A DNA stretch of 44,582 nt, from contig CACGNO010000006.1 of the NCBI GenBank assembly GCA_902574335.1, positions 1-44,582 on the forward strand, in the 5' to 3' direction. Source of the stretch: an uncultured Bacteroidota bacterium (GTDB lineage Bacteria > Bacteroidota > Bacteroidia > Flavobacteriales > Flavobacteriaceae). Below are positions 33,164 through 43,260 of this stretch, piece after piece (positions within the stretch are counted from its first letter, which is position 1; each line of letters begins with the position of its first letter). The position numbers and the translations under genes were made by a program. A model generated the notes under the pieces. That model searched no databases. It was not told where the DNA came from and saw only the letters and a program-made list of their open reading frames with translations.

Positions 33164-34526
33164 ATTTAAGTTCTGTATATCTGGATTCAATATACCCAGC
33201 AAAAAACCAAGTAGTTAAAGATACAAAAAGGTAAAGTTCTGCATTGGCAGTTAATAGGGGAAGTAGTAAACCAAACTTCGTACAAGCAACAAGAAAAGAG
33301 ATATGCTTATCAATATTGGTACTCATGTAATAAACATTACAGCTTCTTTTGATAACACAGAATAAAATTAAAACATATATTATTACAGATAAAACTCCCA
33401 TTTGAACCCCAAATATCAAAAATTGATTTTCACCACCAACTTTTAAAGATTGATCAACTCCACCCGCATTTCCACTCATTGCCAATCCAATTCCTAAAGG
33501 ATTATCTAATATTGAAAGAATACCTTCAATCCATTCAATTAAATGACCTAAACTAGATGTGTTTTCAAATTTTATAGTATCGATAATAATATATTGAATT
33601 TCATCTGATGAGAAGTTGTATAAAACAAATAAAAAAACAATAGATGATAAGAATATAGATAATAAGATTTTGTATTTCTCGTGAATTAATAATGAAAACA
33701 ATACCACAACTAAGCATGCAACAATTGCTCCTCTTGAAAAAGAAAGAAAAAGCGAAATAAAAATGAGAAAAAGAAATATAAAATGAACTTTCTTTAAACT
33801 AGTATGAAAATAAAATAATATGAATGAAAAAAACAAAATAAGTGATGCTGAAAACTCTAAAGGATCAGCAAAGAATGAGGCGTATCGAGGACTTGATTCC
33901 TGAGACTCAAATGACCAACTTAATCCATAATTGCCCTGAGGATCAATCTCATTTAATACTAAGTTATAATTTGAATATTCAATTAAAGTATGAAAATGAG
34001 TTGATGTCAAAAATTCTAAAAAAACTAAGGATGAAGAAGTAATAATTAATAAAAAAAATATTCTAATAATTTTATTAAAAAATCTATTTTCAAATGTTAT
34101 GTTTCTACCAATACAATAGGTTATGGGTATAATTAATAAATTCTTTGCATAAATTATTTTTGAAAATATATCTGCTTCTCCTAATGGAATTAAAGCATAT
34201 ACTAATATGAAAAATGTAAATATTAAAAACAACTTATCTAACAAGGAAAAACTAAAAGCTCTTTTAGTTAGTGAAATTTTATTTCCAATTATAAAAATTA
34301 TAAATGCATAAAAGAAAATTAAATCCTTTGAAATTTTTATTAGATTAACAAAAATTTCATTTTCAAATATTTGAAAAACTTGGGCTTGCAATGTTGCATA
34401 AAAGGGTAATCCAATGCATATATAAAATAAAATATATTCAAGATTTCCCCTAGAAATTTTTCTTATTGATTCAAAAAAAACAAATAAGTATATAGTTAAG
34501 AATAATATAGAAATTAAAACGATCAT
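33138..34526 (-). CDS. Wzy-type O-antigen polymerase/ligase (region B)
   Basis: A 462-residue inner-membrane protein with about twelve hydrophobic segments. The Wzy_C-like core LSFSRGAIVACLVVVLFSLL is followed by a periplasmic loop with SLGHLIEWIEGILSILDNPLGIGLAMSG and GGENQFLIFGVQMGVL. The loop between helices also contains Trp/Tyr-rich SWSFESQESSPRYASFFADPLEFS. It overlaps the upstream GT2 by 4 bp. It is the second polymerase in the window and lies with the second flippase, Wzz and Wza, so it probably polymerises the region B repeat unit. Confidence 0.82.
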   Translation of the reverse strand: MIVLISILFLTIYLFVFFESIRKISRGNLEYILFYICIGLPFYATLQAQVFQIFENEIFVNLIKISKDLIFFYAFIIFIIGNKISLTKRAFSFSLLDKLFLIFTFFILVYALIPLGEADIFSKIIYAKNLLIIPITYCIGRNITFENRFFNKIIRIFFLLIITSSSLVFLEFLTSTHFHTLIEYSNYNLVLNEIDPQGNYGLSWSFESQESSPRYASFFADPLEFSASLILFFSFILFYFHTSLKKVHFIFLFLIFISLFLSFSRGAIVACLVVVLFSLLIHEKYKILLSIFLSSIVFLFVLYNFSSDEIQYIIIDTIKFENTSSLGHLIEWIEGILSILDNPLGIGLAMSGNAGGVDQSLKVGGENQFLIFGVQMGVLSVIIYVLILFCVIKRSCNVYYMSTNIDKHISFLVACTKFGLLLPLLTANAELYLFVSLTTWFFAGYIESRYTELKFEKNKSLY

Positions 34527-35419
34527 ATTTTTATTTTGTATGAATCTAGCAGTCCTTTATAAACCATATTCAATTTGGTAAATCTTAGTCTAAAAATAAA
34601 ATAAATAGAATAAGAAATAATCTTAAAAAACTGGTATATTCTTATTCCAAACGAATTAAATAAATCTGAATGCTTTTTTAAAATGAGGATATGATTGCGA
34701 ATGTTTAGGTAATGAACATAAGGGCTTAATTTACCGCCTTTAGAGTTACTTGATATTGAGGAAAATGATTCATAATGGTATATATGTGTTTTTGATGTAA
34801 ATCCAATTTTATAACCATGTTTTTTTAATCTTAATGAAAAATCTACATCTTCATAATAAGCAAAAAACCTTTCATCTAATTTTCCAATCTCTTTAAAAAT
34901 TTTGGTTTTAAACAAACAACAACACCCAGTGAGCCATTCCGTTAATTCGTTTGATGAATTTAAAGAATTACCTACTTTCTTTATTGTGATAAAATTTCCA
35001 AAAAAATAATTGATTCTCCCACCTGCATTCCAAATTTCTTTAGCATTATATTTTAATATTAAAGGTTGTACAACTGAAAAATTCTTAGCCTGTGCTGTTT
35101 TCAATAAGACTTCAATTAAGTTTTTTTCGACTATTGTATCATTATTAATCAAAATAGTATAATCAAAGTTGTTTTTTAAAGCGTAATCTATTCCAATATT
35201 ATTTGCTTTCGAAAAACCTTCATTTTTTTTGTTTTGAATTATTTCAATTTCGTTTCTATACTTAAAGTTTTTCACTTTTTTGTTATCACTTTCATTATCT
35301 ACTAAGATGATTTTAAAATTAGAATTTGTTGAATTTAAAATAGATTCAATACAACTTGAGGTAATATCATATTTTTTCCAATTAACTACAATTACAGCAA
35401 CTTTAGAATTTATCATCAT
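34523..35419 (-). CDS. Family 2 glycosyltransferase, WbbL rhamnosyltransferase-like
   Basis: A 298-residue GT-A enzyme. AVIVVNWKKYDITSSCIESIL is the start strand, ILVDNESDN the nucleotide-binding loop, LINNDTIV the DxD equivalent, and GCCCLFKTKIFKEIGKLDER then FFAYYEDVDFSLRLKKHGYK the acceptor region with the catalytic E-D. This pattern is typical of rhamnosyltransferases such as WbbL, and rmlABCD lies in the window, so dTDP-rhamnose is a likely donor. Two adjacent ATGs open the gene; the first overlaps the Wzx stop by 4 bp. Confidence 0.85.
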   Translation of the reverse strand: MMINSKVAVIVVNWKKYDITSSCIESILNSTNSNFKIILVDNESDNKKVKNFKYRNEIEIIQNKKNEGFSKANNIGIDYALKNNFDYTILINNDTIVEKNLIEVLLKTAQAKNFSVVQPLILKYNAKEIWNAGGRINYFFGNFITIKKVGNSLNSSNELTEWLTGCCCLFKTKIFKEIGKLDERFFAYYEDVDFSLRLKKHGYKIGFTSKTHIYHYESFSSISSNSKGGKLSPYVHYLNIRNHILILKKHSDLFNSFGIRIYQFFKIISYSIYFIFRLRFTKLNMVYKGLLDSYKIKI

Positions 35420-36642
35420 TTTCTATTAATTAAAAAGTAATGAATTATGAAAGAAAATATCTCCGTCAATAATAAAGAATAAGCTAAGCCATATCCACCA
35501 TATATTTTTGTTAAAATCAATGAATTAACTAAAAATAATAACAGGGTGTAAAAAGTTGCTTTATTTAATTTAGACTTCAAATCATTTACTAGCATATAAA
35601 CCACATTTTTAAAATTCAGCATTGCAAGAAATGGAATAAATGACAATAAAGACAAAATTTTAGAGCTGTAAACAATTTTTTCATCAGCAAAAATTTCAAT
35701 AACAAAATCAGATAAAAAACAAGTAATAATTGCAATTATTAGAGTAGTTAATAATCCGAACTTAAAATAATTTGATAGGAATTTATTAAACTCATCTTTT
35801 GATTTATCTTTTATTTTAGTGGCATGCTGTAATATTGATTGGATAAAAAATACCGGAATCATTCTAAGTATAAATGCAACTTTGTATGCTAAGCTGAATC
35901 TTCCCAATTCTTGGTTACTAACAAATAAATTTAATATTATAAGAGCTCCATTTACTGTAAAATGCGTTGAGGTTGATGATAAAAAAAGGTGTAAATTTTC
36001 TTTAAGGTTTATTATAATTCTTTTTAATGAAAAGCTGTAATTAAATGTACTTGAACTTAAAAATATCTTCATCCAAAAAATCAAAAATAGAAAGGAAATA
36101 CTAATACCATAAAAAAAGTTAGCTAGGTAGGCATCTTCAGCATCGCTTATAAATAATATAATAAGAATAACATACATTGATTTTGAGAAAAAATTCAAAA
36201 TCGATTGTGGTAAAATTTTATTTATTCCCTGTAAATAAAATAAAGGATTTAATGCTTCGGCTAAAAGTATTACATATGAAAAAATTAAAATTTTTTGATA
36301 GATATTATTTGGAAATAAATAGATGAATGGAATACTTACAATAAAGACTAAAACTGAAAGTGTTAACCTAAGATTTAAAATTTCACTAATTATTAGATTT
36401 TCTTTTTTAGCTTCTTGTGATTGAACTATTTTGATTGGTCCATTTAAATTATATCCATAACTCACAAAAATTGAAAGTATTATAGCAACAGAGAAAGCCA
36501 ATTGAATTAATCCAAAATTCTCTTCTCCTAAAATTTGAAATAAAATAGGTGTATAAATTAAAGTTGCAATGATATTAACGCCTTGGTTAAGTGTAAGATT
36601 TATAAAGTTTTTTGAAAAAATTGATTTAATATCAAATGGCAT
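35416..36642 (-). CDS. Wzx-type oligosaccharide flippase (region B)
   Basis: A polytopic inner-membrane protein of 408 aa with about twelve to fourteen hydrophobic segments. The N-terminal pattern FINLTLNQGVNIIATLIYTPIL and LGEENFGLIQLAFSVAIIL matches the polysaccharide flippase family far better than the region A Wzx does. It should move lipid-linked repeat units to the periplasm. It is followed by GT2 (4-bp overlap) and lies 23 bp after Wzz. Confidence 0.88.
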   Translation of the reverse strand: MPFDIKSIFSKNFINLTLNQGVNIIATLIYTPILFQILGEENFGLIQLAFSVAIILSIFVSYGYNLNGPIKIVQSQEAKKENLIISEILNLRLTLSVLVFIVSIPFIYLFPNNIYQKILIFSYVILLAEALNPLFYLQGINKILPQSILNFFSKSMYVILIILFISDAEDAYLANFFYGISISFLFLIFWMKIFLSSSTFNYSFSLKRIIINLKENLHLFLSSTSTHFTVNGALIILNLFVSNQELGRFSLAYKVAFILRMIPVFFIQSILQHATKIKDKSKDEFNKFLSNYFKFGLLTTLIIAIITCFLSDFVIEIFADEKIVYSSKILSLLSFIPFLAMLNFKNVVYMLVNDLKSKLNKATFYTLLLFLVNSLILTKIYGGYGLAYSLLLTEIFSFIIHYFLINRK

Positions 36643-36665
36643 ATTGTAGTTTATATAAAAATAAA

Positions 36666-37718
36666 CTATTTAATTAATGATTGATAAAATCTAATTAAAG
36701 AAAAATATATAATAGAAATAACAAAACCACCAAAAAGTCCATAAACTATACATTCAAAAAATCTTAATCTAGAGTTTTCTAAAGGTAAAGTAGGTTTATC
36801 AATAATTTGAATAAGAGGCGTTTTATTTCTGTGAGTTACCTTAGCAAGTTCTAATTGTGTAACAATTTCTTGATATATTGCACCATTGGCTTGAACATCA
36901 ACAAGAGCTTTTTGATAAGGAACTAATGAAACTTTAGTTAAAGGATTAGGATTAGGAATGCTTTGATCTTTCTCAGCTAGAAATAATATAGATTTATCTA
37001 AAACTTTTTTTACACTATCAGCTTGTCTTTGTAAAATTTTCAAATTTTCACCTGTTTTTTGTGTTTTGGTTTTAAAATAAAAGTTGTTTACAATTGATAC
37101 TAAATTCTCATTAAATGACTTTGCAAGTAACTCATCTTTATGATCAAATCCAATCTCTAAAATTGTTGTCTTTCTACTGGGTTTATCAACCAATAAATAT
37201 TTTTCCTTAATAATTTTTACAGCTTCCATCAAAACACTATCATGTAATCGTGAATTTGATTCTATAACATATTTATCAGAAAAATTAACACCTAATTTAT
37301 TCCATTTTTTGTCTATACTTTCTTCGTTACCAAATCTATTAATTAATAATTCATTTTTATTTTCAAAAACGGAATTAGACATCAAAGTTTGTTTCAACAT
37401 CGAAGATGATCTATAAAGCTCCTGAATATTATCAATTTGAAAAAGACTACTAGCATCAATAAAACTAGAAGCATTAATTCCCGCTAAAGAAGCTAAAGAT
37501 GCTATATCACCAATAGAATTAGAGGATGACTCACTATCTAAAACAAATGAGGTTCTAGCATAATGCACAGGGGATTTTAAATAATTATATAATAATATAA
37601 TAACTAGAAATGAAGTAGTTAAAATTGCTATTTTTCTAACATTACTAAAAATATAATTAAACCAATTTTTAAATGATTCAAAAACAAATAAAATTGAGAA
37701 ATCTTTTTGATTGTCCAT
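36666..37718 (-). CDS. Wzz/Wzc-type chain-length determinant without kinase domain
   Basis: A 350-residue inner-membrane protein with two membrane helices (about residues 29-47 and 322-343) enclosing a largely helical periplasmic domain, ending with the proline-rich DKPTLPLENSRL before the second helix. This is the Wzz topology that sets polymer length and couples to Wza. There is no Walker-type tyrosine-kinase domain, and none is encoded elsewhere in the window, so any BY-kinase must be separate. It abuts the Wza gene with no gap. Confidence 0.87.
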   Translation of the reverse strand: MDNQKDFSILFVFESFKNWFNYIFSNVRKIAILTTSFLVIILLYNYLKSPVHYARTSFVLDSESSSNSIGDIASLASLAGINASSFIDASSLFQIDNIQELYRSSSMLKQTLMSNSVFENKNELLINRFGNEESIDKKWNKLGVNFSDKYVIESNSRLHDSVLMEAVKIIKEKYLLVDKPSRKTTILEIGFDHKDELLAKSFNENLVSIVNNFYFKTKTQKTGENLKILQRQADSVKKVLDKSILFLAEKDQSIPNPNPLTKVSLVPYQKALVDVQANGAIYQEIVTQLELAKVTHRNKTPLIQIIDKPTLPLENSRLRFFECIVYGLFGGFVISIIYFSLIRFYQSLIK

Positions 37719-40268
37719 TTAGTTAATCTGATTAATTGCTAAAATTAAAGCAGCAAGGCCAGTTGTAAAATTCAAAATTTGAGAGGCAGCTAATGGATTC
37801 TTCACAGATTTTTTAGGCACAATAACCTCACATCCAGGTTCAGCTTTAGGATATAGATTGAAAAATAAAAACTTTTTTGTTCTAGCTACATCGCCGTTGG
37901 CATAAACTACATATGTACTTCCTCTTTTGGCCTTTAGATCAAATCCTCCCGCTGAATTTATGTAATATTTTAATCCTCTTGATGGTGAATGCCTAACAGT
38001 AGTTGGATATAATAATTCTCCTCTAAGCCTTACTGTTTCTAATTTTTTTGGTATTATTATTATGTCTCCATCTTCAAGTAATAAATCTGATTTTAAACCT
38101 GGAGACTTAATAATTTGCTCAAGATTAATACCTATTGACTCGGATTTTGCTAAAGGAATATCTTCAGACATAGCGTTTCTTTTTACTATTTCATTTATTC
38201 TTTCCTTTTTAACATAACTTGAAAAATCTTGATTTGAGTTATTTTCTAATTTTAATTTATCTAAATCACTATCAATTCTGGAAATCAAAAGTTTTTCTGA
38301 TTCAGTTAAAACCGATTCATCAAGAGATAATTTTTCTCTCAATCTAGTTAAATCATTGATTTCATTTTGAATTTGGGACGACTCTTCAGCAAATTCTGTT
38401 TTTCTTATGATAGTTGCACCTTCATAATATGCATATTCATTTGGGCCCCCAGCTCTTTTGAGCAAGTCAGAAATTCTTTCTTTTTTAGATGAAATTGCAT
38501 ATTTTCCAGGATAATTTACTTCTCCCTCAATTCTTGCAAATTTAATTTCTTCAACCATCGGGTCTTTTCTAATTATAATATTATCAAATGGTTTTATTTC
38601 AAAACTTGAATTGGAGTCTATATTATCAATATCCACATAAAAAACTTCAGCACTATTATTAGTATATCCATCAAATGAAGATTTAATTCTAGAGATTTCA
38701 ATATTATTTAAAGTAGCATTTTTTCTAACCCCTCCAGCAATTACTATCAAATCACTTAAATTTAAATTATTTGAATATGGATATATACCAGGTTTTTTAA
38801 CTTCTCCGGAAATCTCAATGTATGTTTCATCTTTAAGTTCATTTTTAGAAAAAATAGTCACAACATCTTCTTCTTCCAGAAGCAATTCCTCATCAATATT
38901 ATTCAACTGATTATAAACATTAAACTGAATATTTGTAGTTGTTAAATCATCATTTGTTCTAGTTATGTAAGCCTTATTTAAGTAAGTATCAGACTTTATA
39001 CCTTCAGCTTGGATAATCAAATCCTTAATGTTTTTAACTGAGTTTAATGAATAAACACCTGGCCTGTAAACAGATCCTTTCAAAATAATTCTATCTTGAT
39101 ACTTTTGAACTACGCTATCAATCTCAAATTTATCGCCTGCTTTAGGTGTAAAAAAGTCAAACTGATTAGAGTTAACATCAACAACTTTTAGCTTATTATC
39201 AAAAATTCTTGTGACCTTTACAGATTTTCTGTAAGCATTTTCTTTAAATCCTCCAGCATAAAATATTAAATCAGATAAGTTTTCACCTTCTTTCATTTCA
39301 AATCTTCCTGGGATTTTTACCGCACCCTCCACAACTACTCTCTCTTTGTATGGACTTACAACAATTAAATCATTATTTTCCAATCTTATATTTGATGAAC
39401 CATCTCCACCAGTTAGAAATTTATATACATCCACTGAACTAACAAGTTTGTTATTACGGTAAAGTTTAATATCTCTCAAAGTAGCATTTTCAGTTATTCC
39501 ACCAGCAACGTAAAGCGCATTGTACATAGTGTTAAATGCACTAAAATTATAAGTCCCTGGTAGTTGAACTTCACCAGTTATATTTATTCTAATAGCTCTA
39601 GGTATTCCAACAGAAACATTGATAAATGTTTTATTTTGATCAATTCCATTGTAGACTCTCTTAAATCTTTGAATTAATCTTGTTCTTGCATCTTTTATTG
39701 TTAATCCATTGACATTAACAGGGCCAATATTTTCAAGTATTGCATATCCTTCTGGGGATATCTCTGCCTGATAATATGCTTCAGATTGACCATATATATC
39801 AATAAATAGCTTATCTCCAGCGCCAACAATATAATCATCTGGTGTCGGTAAATTCAAGTTTGACTGAAAACTTAAAAAACTAGTTCCTCTGAAAACATTA
39901 TAGCCGAACACATCACTATCAGTTTCTCTAAAAACTTCAATATTTTGAAGCCACTGCTTCCTTAACCTCGTTTCTTCAAGAGGAGTAGTAGCACTTTCTG
40001 CTATTCTTGCTATTGTTTGAGCTGATTTAAATCTTTTATCTAAGTTTTCTATATCGGCTTGAGTAAAACCTTGAGCTCTTGCCATCTTCAATAAATCAAA
40101 TTGAGTATATCCTTGTGCAGTTGCTCTTCTTAATAATAAATCAATTTCTCCATCGCTTAACTCCGAAAAATTTACATTTGAGAAGTCATTAAAGCTTTGC
40201 GAAATAATTGGATTTACACTGAAAATTACAGTTATAAAAGCTATTAATATTGTTGTTTTTTTTATCAT
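37719..40268 (-). CDS. Wza-like polysaccharide export protein with six SLBB-like repeats
   Basis: An 849-residue outer-membrane/periplasmic exporter. A signal peptide ends near PIISQ (about residue 24). It is followed by a helical segment with LLLRRATAQGYTQFDLLKMARAQGFTQ, then a Poly_export domain (YIVGAGDKLFIDIYGQ). Six SLBB-like units each begin G-x-V/L-x-x-P-G/T, including GEVQLPGTY, GAVKIPGRF, GSVYRPGVY, GEVKKPGIY, GEVNYPGKY and GELLYPTTV. A hydrophobic helix lies at the C-terminus (ILNFTTGLAALILAI). It is much longer than E. coli Wza (about 380 aa), as is common in Bacteroidota. It heads the minus-strand operon, next to a 120-bp divergent gap. Confidence 0.92.
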   Translation of the reverse strand: MIKKTTILIAFITVIFSVNPIISQSFNDFSNVNFSELSDGEIDLLLRRATAQGYTQFDLLKMARAQGFTQADIENLDKRFKSAQTIARIAESATTPLEETRLRKQWLQNIEVFRETDSDVFGYNVFRGTSFLSFQSNLNLPTPDDYIVGAGDKLFIDIYGQSEAYYQAEISPEGYAILENIGPVNVNGLTIKDARTRLIQRFKRVYNGIDQNKTFINVSVGIPRAIRINITGEVQLPGTYNFSAFNTMYNALYVAGGITENATLRDIKLYRNNKLVSSVDVYKFLTGGDGSSNIRLENNDLIVVSPYKERVVVEGAVKIPGRFEMKEGENLSDLIFYAGGFKENAYRKSVKVTRIFDNKLKVVDVNSNQFDFFTPKAGDKFEIDSVVQKYQDRIILKGSVYRPGVYSLNSVKNIKDLIIQAEGIKSDTYLNKAYITRTNDDLTTTNIQFNVYNQLNNIDEELLLEEEDVVTIFSKNELKDETYIEISGEVKKPGIYPYSNNLNLSDLIVIAGGVRKNATLNNIEISRIKSSFDGYTNNSAEVFYVDIDNIDSNSSFEIKPFDNIIIRKDPMVEEIKFARIEGEVNYPGKYAISSKKERISDLLKRAGGPNEYAYYEGATIIRKTEFAEESSQIQNEINDLTRLREKLSLDESVLTESEKLLISRIDSDLDKLKLENNSNQDFSSYVKKERINEIVKRNAMSEDIPLAKSESIGINLEQIIKSPGLKSDLLLEDGDIIIIPKKLETVRLRGELLYPTTVRHSPSRGLKYYINSAGGFDLKAKRGSTYVVYANGDVARTKKFLFFNLYPKAEPGCEVIVPKKSVKNPLAASQILNFTTGLAALILAINQIN

Positions 40269-40388
40269 CTCTTAAAATTAGAGGAAAACGAAGATAGCTA
40301 AAATCTAATAAATTGACATTCAATAGAGAATATCAGAAAAAAATTACCATTTTTTTTAGATAAAATCCAATATTACATAAATTGCGGT

Positions 40389-40988
40389 ATGGTTAAGTAT
40401 TTATCAAGCTTTTTGCTTCTATTTTCGATAACACTAAATAGTCAAACAGAACTCAAGTTTAATTTAGCTTCAGCACCATTTTTAGTTCCTAATATTGGAA
40501 TTGAGATTCAAATTTCTGAAAGATTTGGTTATCAGCTTGATACAAGTGCATCATTTTACAATAATATAGAAGGTTCACCTTTTCATATGACTCAAATTTT
40601 TAATGAAATTAGATTTTACCCAAAAAACAAAAAAAACAAAAGAAGTTTTTTTGTTGCGGCACATGTTGGATACGGTATGTATAATCTAAGATTACCTAGG
40701 TGGATTGCAAATATTTCTGGAAGTGAATATAAAGAAGAGGGCAGCTATCAATATGGAAGAAATGCATATTATGGAATAACAATTGGGAAAAAAATTCCAT
40801 TAAAAAATGAAAAATTTAATCTTGAAATTTTTATAGGTGGTGGATCTTCTCAATCAAACTATAAATATTACAATAAAGATGAGCAGAGAATATTTGCAAT
40901 AACAAACTATAAAAGAAAGTTTAATAAAAGTGGAGAAGAATTACCATACAGAGGTGGATTAATGTTAACATATAAATTAAGTAAATGA
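40389..40988 (+). CDS. DUF3575-like outer-membrane protein
   Basis: A 199-residue secreted protein with a signal peptide ending around NSQ (residue 19). The mature part has alternating beta strands: [46 protein letters not shown] and a terminal [11 protein letters not shown] strand, resembling DUF3575 small beta-barrels. Its stop overlaps the rmlA start (ATGA), an unusual coupling between an envelope protein and cytosolic sugar-nucleotide enzymes. Function is unknown; a role in envelope or export is possible from context. It is divergent from wza across a 120-bp gap with no convincing promoter match. Confidence 0.65.
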   Translation: MVKYLSSFLLLFSITLNSQTELKFNLASAPFLVPNIGIEIQISERFGYQLDTSASFYNNIEGSPFHMTQIFNEIRFYPKNKKNKRSFFVAAHVGYGMYNLRLPRWIANISGSEYKEEGSYQYGRNAYYGITIGKKIPLKNEKFNLEIFIGGGSSQSNYKYYNKDEQRIFAITNYKRKFNKSGEELPYRGGLMLTYKLSK

Positions 40989-41863
40989 AAGGAATTATTT
41001 TAGCTGGTGGAAGTGGGACTAGGCTTTATCCCTTAACTATTGGGCAATCTAAACAATTACTTGCTATTCATGATAAACCAATGATTTATTACCCTTTATC
41101 TGTCTTAATGCTTGCAGGAATAAAGGATGTATTAATTATTTCAACTCCGCAAGATTTACCAAATTTTAAAAGATTATTGTCTGACGGATCTCAACTAGGT
41201 ATGAATTTTTCTTACGAAGAGCAAAATCGACCTAACGGAATTGCGGAAGCTTTTATTATAGGCGAAAAGTTCATTGGAAAAGATTCTGTTTGTTTGATTC
41301 TTGGAGATAATATGTTTTATGGAAGTGGTTTTACTAAAATTCTTAAACGATCTGTTTATGATGTTGAAAAAAATAAAAAAGCAAAAGTTTTTGGATACTA
41401 TGTTAATAATCCGTCCAGATATGGAGTTGTTGAAAATGATAAAGATGGTAATGTAATAAGTCTAGAAGAAAAGCCAAAAAATCCTAAAAGCAATTATGCA
41501 GTTGTGGGGTTATATTTTTATCCAAATCATGTAATTGAAACTGCAAAAAATATCAAGCCAAGCAATAGAGGAGAACTTGAAATAACCTCAGTTAATAATT
41601 CATTTCTAAAAAACAAAAGCTTAATTGTAGAGCTGTTTGATAAAAATTTTACTTGGCTTGATTCAGGTACTCACGAATCAATGCTTGAAGCTTCTAATTA
41701 TATTCATACAATTGAGAAAAGGACTGGATTAAAAATTGCCTGTATTGAAGAAATAGCTTATAAACTTGGCTATATAAATAAAAAGAAACTCCATCAGATT
41801 ATAGATTATATCGGAGACAACCAATACGGTGATTATCTTAAAAAAATTAAAGATGGAATTTGA
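40985..41863 (+). CDS. rmlA: Glucose-1-phosphate thymidylyltransferase
   Basis: First enzyme of dTDP-L-rhamnose synthesis, coupling dTTP and glucose 1-phosphate. [18 protein letters not shown] opens the nucleotide site, [24 protein letters not shown] (metal site) and [16 protein letters not shown] complete the RmlA signature. Full length at 292 aa. It overlaps the upstream DUF3575 gene by 4 bp and rmlC by 11 bp. Confidence 0.96.
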   Translation: MKGIILAGGSGTRLYPLTIGQSKQLLAIHDKPMIYYPLSVLMLAGIKDVLIISTPQDLPNFKRLLSDGSQLGMNFSYEEQNRPNGIAEAFIIGEKFIGKDSVCLILGDNMFYGSGFTKILKRSVYDVEKNKKAKVFGYYVNNPSRYGVVENDKDGNVISLEEKPKNPKSNYAVVGLYFYPNHVIETAKNIKPSNRGELEITSVNNSFLKNKSLIVELFDKNFTWLDSGTHESMLEASNYIHTIEKRTGLKIACIEEIAYKLGYINKKKLHQIIDYIGDNQYGDYLKKIKDGI

Positions 41864-42407
41864 AAAGTTGAAAATTGATGGTTTAGTTTTATGTAAACCA
41901 AAGATCATTGAGGATGAAAGGGGATTTTTTTCTGAAACTTTTAGAAAAGATCTACTAGAAGATTTTGTATCTGAAAAATTAGATTTTTGTCAAAATAATA
42001 CATCAAAATCTAGTTTTGGGGTTTTAAGAGGATTACACTTTCAAACTAAGCCAAAAGCTCAAACAAAATTAATATCTGTTTCAAATGGTGAAATTTTAGA
42101 TGTTGTTTTAGACTTAAGAAAAGATTCTCAATCATTTGGAAAACACTATTCTGTAATATTAAATGATATTAATAATTTTCAGTTATTGGTTCCAAAGGGT
42201 TTTGCTCATGGATTTATATCTCTTAGTGAATTTGTCAAAGTCAACTATCAAGTAGACAATTATTACAGTTCAGAAAATGAATTTGGAATAAATCCTTTTG
42301 ATAACGATTTGAAAATAAATTGGATTCTTGAAAAAAATCAAATAATCATTAACGACAAGGATAAATCACATAAAAATCTTTCAGCATCACCAGTATATAA
42401 GTTTTAA
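41853..42407 (+). CDS. rmlC: dTDP-4-dehydrorhamnose 3,5-epimerase
   Basis: A cupin-fold epimerase of 184 aa from the ATG at 41853; a GTG at 41829 only adds residues read from rmlA in another frame. Family motifs are [15 protein letters not shown] (16-30), GVLRGLHFQ (56-64, catalytic His62), and [14 protein letters not shown]. It converts dTDP-4-keto-6-deoxyglucose to dTDP-4-keto-rhamnose. It overlaps rmlA by 11 bp and is followed one base later by rmlD. Confidence 0.95.
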   Translation: MEFEKLKIDGLVLCKPKIIEDERGFFSETFRKDLLEDFVSEKLDFCQNNTSKSSFGVLRGLHFQTKPKAQTKLISVSNGEILDVVLDLRKDSQSFGKHYSVILNDINNFQLLVPKGFAHGFISLSEFVKVNYQVDNYYSSENEFGINPFDNDLKINWILEKNQIIINDKDKSHKNLSASPVYKF

Positions 42408-42408
42408 A

Positions 42409-43260
42409 ATGAGAATTTTAGTCACAGGATCTAATGGACAATTGGGTCAAGAATTTAAAAATAATGTTTCTAATTCAGATCATGAATTTTTTTTTACCGA
42501 TGAGAACGATCTAGATATTACTGAAAAAAAGGAAATTTTAGATTGTGTTACAATTTATAAAATTGAACTAATAATAAATTGCGCTGCTTACACTAATGTT
42601 AATGATGCAGAGACAAACAAAAGACAAGCAATTAAGGTTAACATAGATGCAGTTAGAAATCTAGTAGAAGTATGTGAGGAGAAAAAAATAAAAATGATAC
42701 ATTTTTCAACAGATTACGTATACAATTCAGATAACTTAAATCCAATCAATGAAGATTCGAATATAAATCCTACTAATTATTATGGAATTTCAAAAAGAGA
42801 GGGGGAAAAAATTATTGAAAAATCAGCATCTGATTCAATTATTATAAGAACCTCATGGCTTTATTCAATGTATGGAAATAATTTTGTAAAGACTATGATT
42901 AAAAAAGGAGAAAAGGGAGAAAAGATTTATGTAATAAACGATCAATTTGGTTGTCCAACATACTCAAAAGACTTAGTTGACTGCACATTGAATATTATTG
43001 TCTCGAATAAATTAAATAAGTATAAGGTTTATAACTTTTCTAATGAAGGCTATACGAATTGGTATGACTTTACAAAAAAAATATTTGAATTAAAAAAAAT
43101 TAATTGTCCAATTATAGCAGTAAACTCCGATAAATACAAGAGTATTGCAAATAGACCTAAATATAGTATTACAGATAAATCAAGAATAAAGAATATATTT
43201 AATATTACTATTAGAAACTGGAATGAAGCATTGGAAGAATTTATTATAAATCATAAATGA
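42409..43260 (+). CDS. rmlD: dTDP-4-dehydrorhamnose reductase
   Basis: Final enzyme of dTDP-L-rhamnose synthesis, an extended SDR. Cofactor motif GSNGQLGQEF is at 7-16, NCAAYTNVNDAE at 57-68, STDYVY at 100-105 and the catalytic Tyr125-x3-Lys129 in YYGISK. RTSWLYSMYGNNFVKTM follows, as usual for RmlD. Full length at 283 aa. Its TGA overlaps the rmlB ATG. Confidence 0.95.
   Translation: MRILVTGSNGQLGQEFKNNVSNSDHEFFFTDENDLDITEKKEILDCVTIYKIELIINCAAYTNVNDAETNKRQAIKVNIDAVRNLVEVCEEKKIKMIHFSTDYVYNSDNLNPINEDSNINPTNYYGISKREGEKIIEKSASDSIIIRTSWLYSMYGNNFVKTMIKKGEKGEKIYVINDQFGCPTYSKDLVDCTLNIIVSNKLNKYKVYNFSNEGYTNWYDFTKKIFELKKINCPIIAVNSDKYKSIANRPKYSITDKSRIKNIFNITIRNWNEALEEFIINHK

Noticed and set aside
33842-34042. 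Small plus-strand reading frame inside the region B polymerase gene
   Set aside because: It is a shadow of the membrane protein on the other strand, with no family motif and no start context.
40269-40388. Divergent promoter between wza and the DUF3575 gene
   Set aside because: A promoter is expected here, but I found no exact TAnnTTTG on either strand; TATCTTCG on the minus strand has one mismatch and no good -33 element.
41829-41852. GTG start for rmlC
   Set aside because: It adds eight residues read from the rmlA frame; the ATG at 41853 matches the family start.
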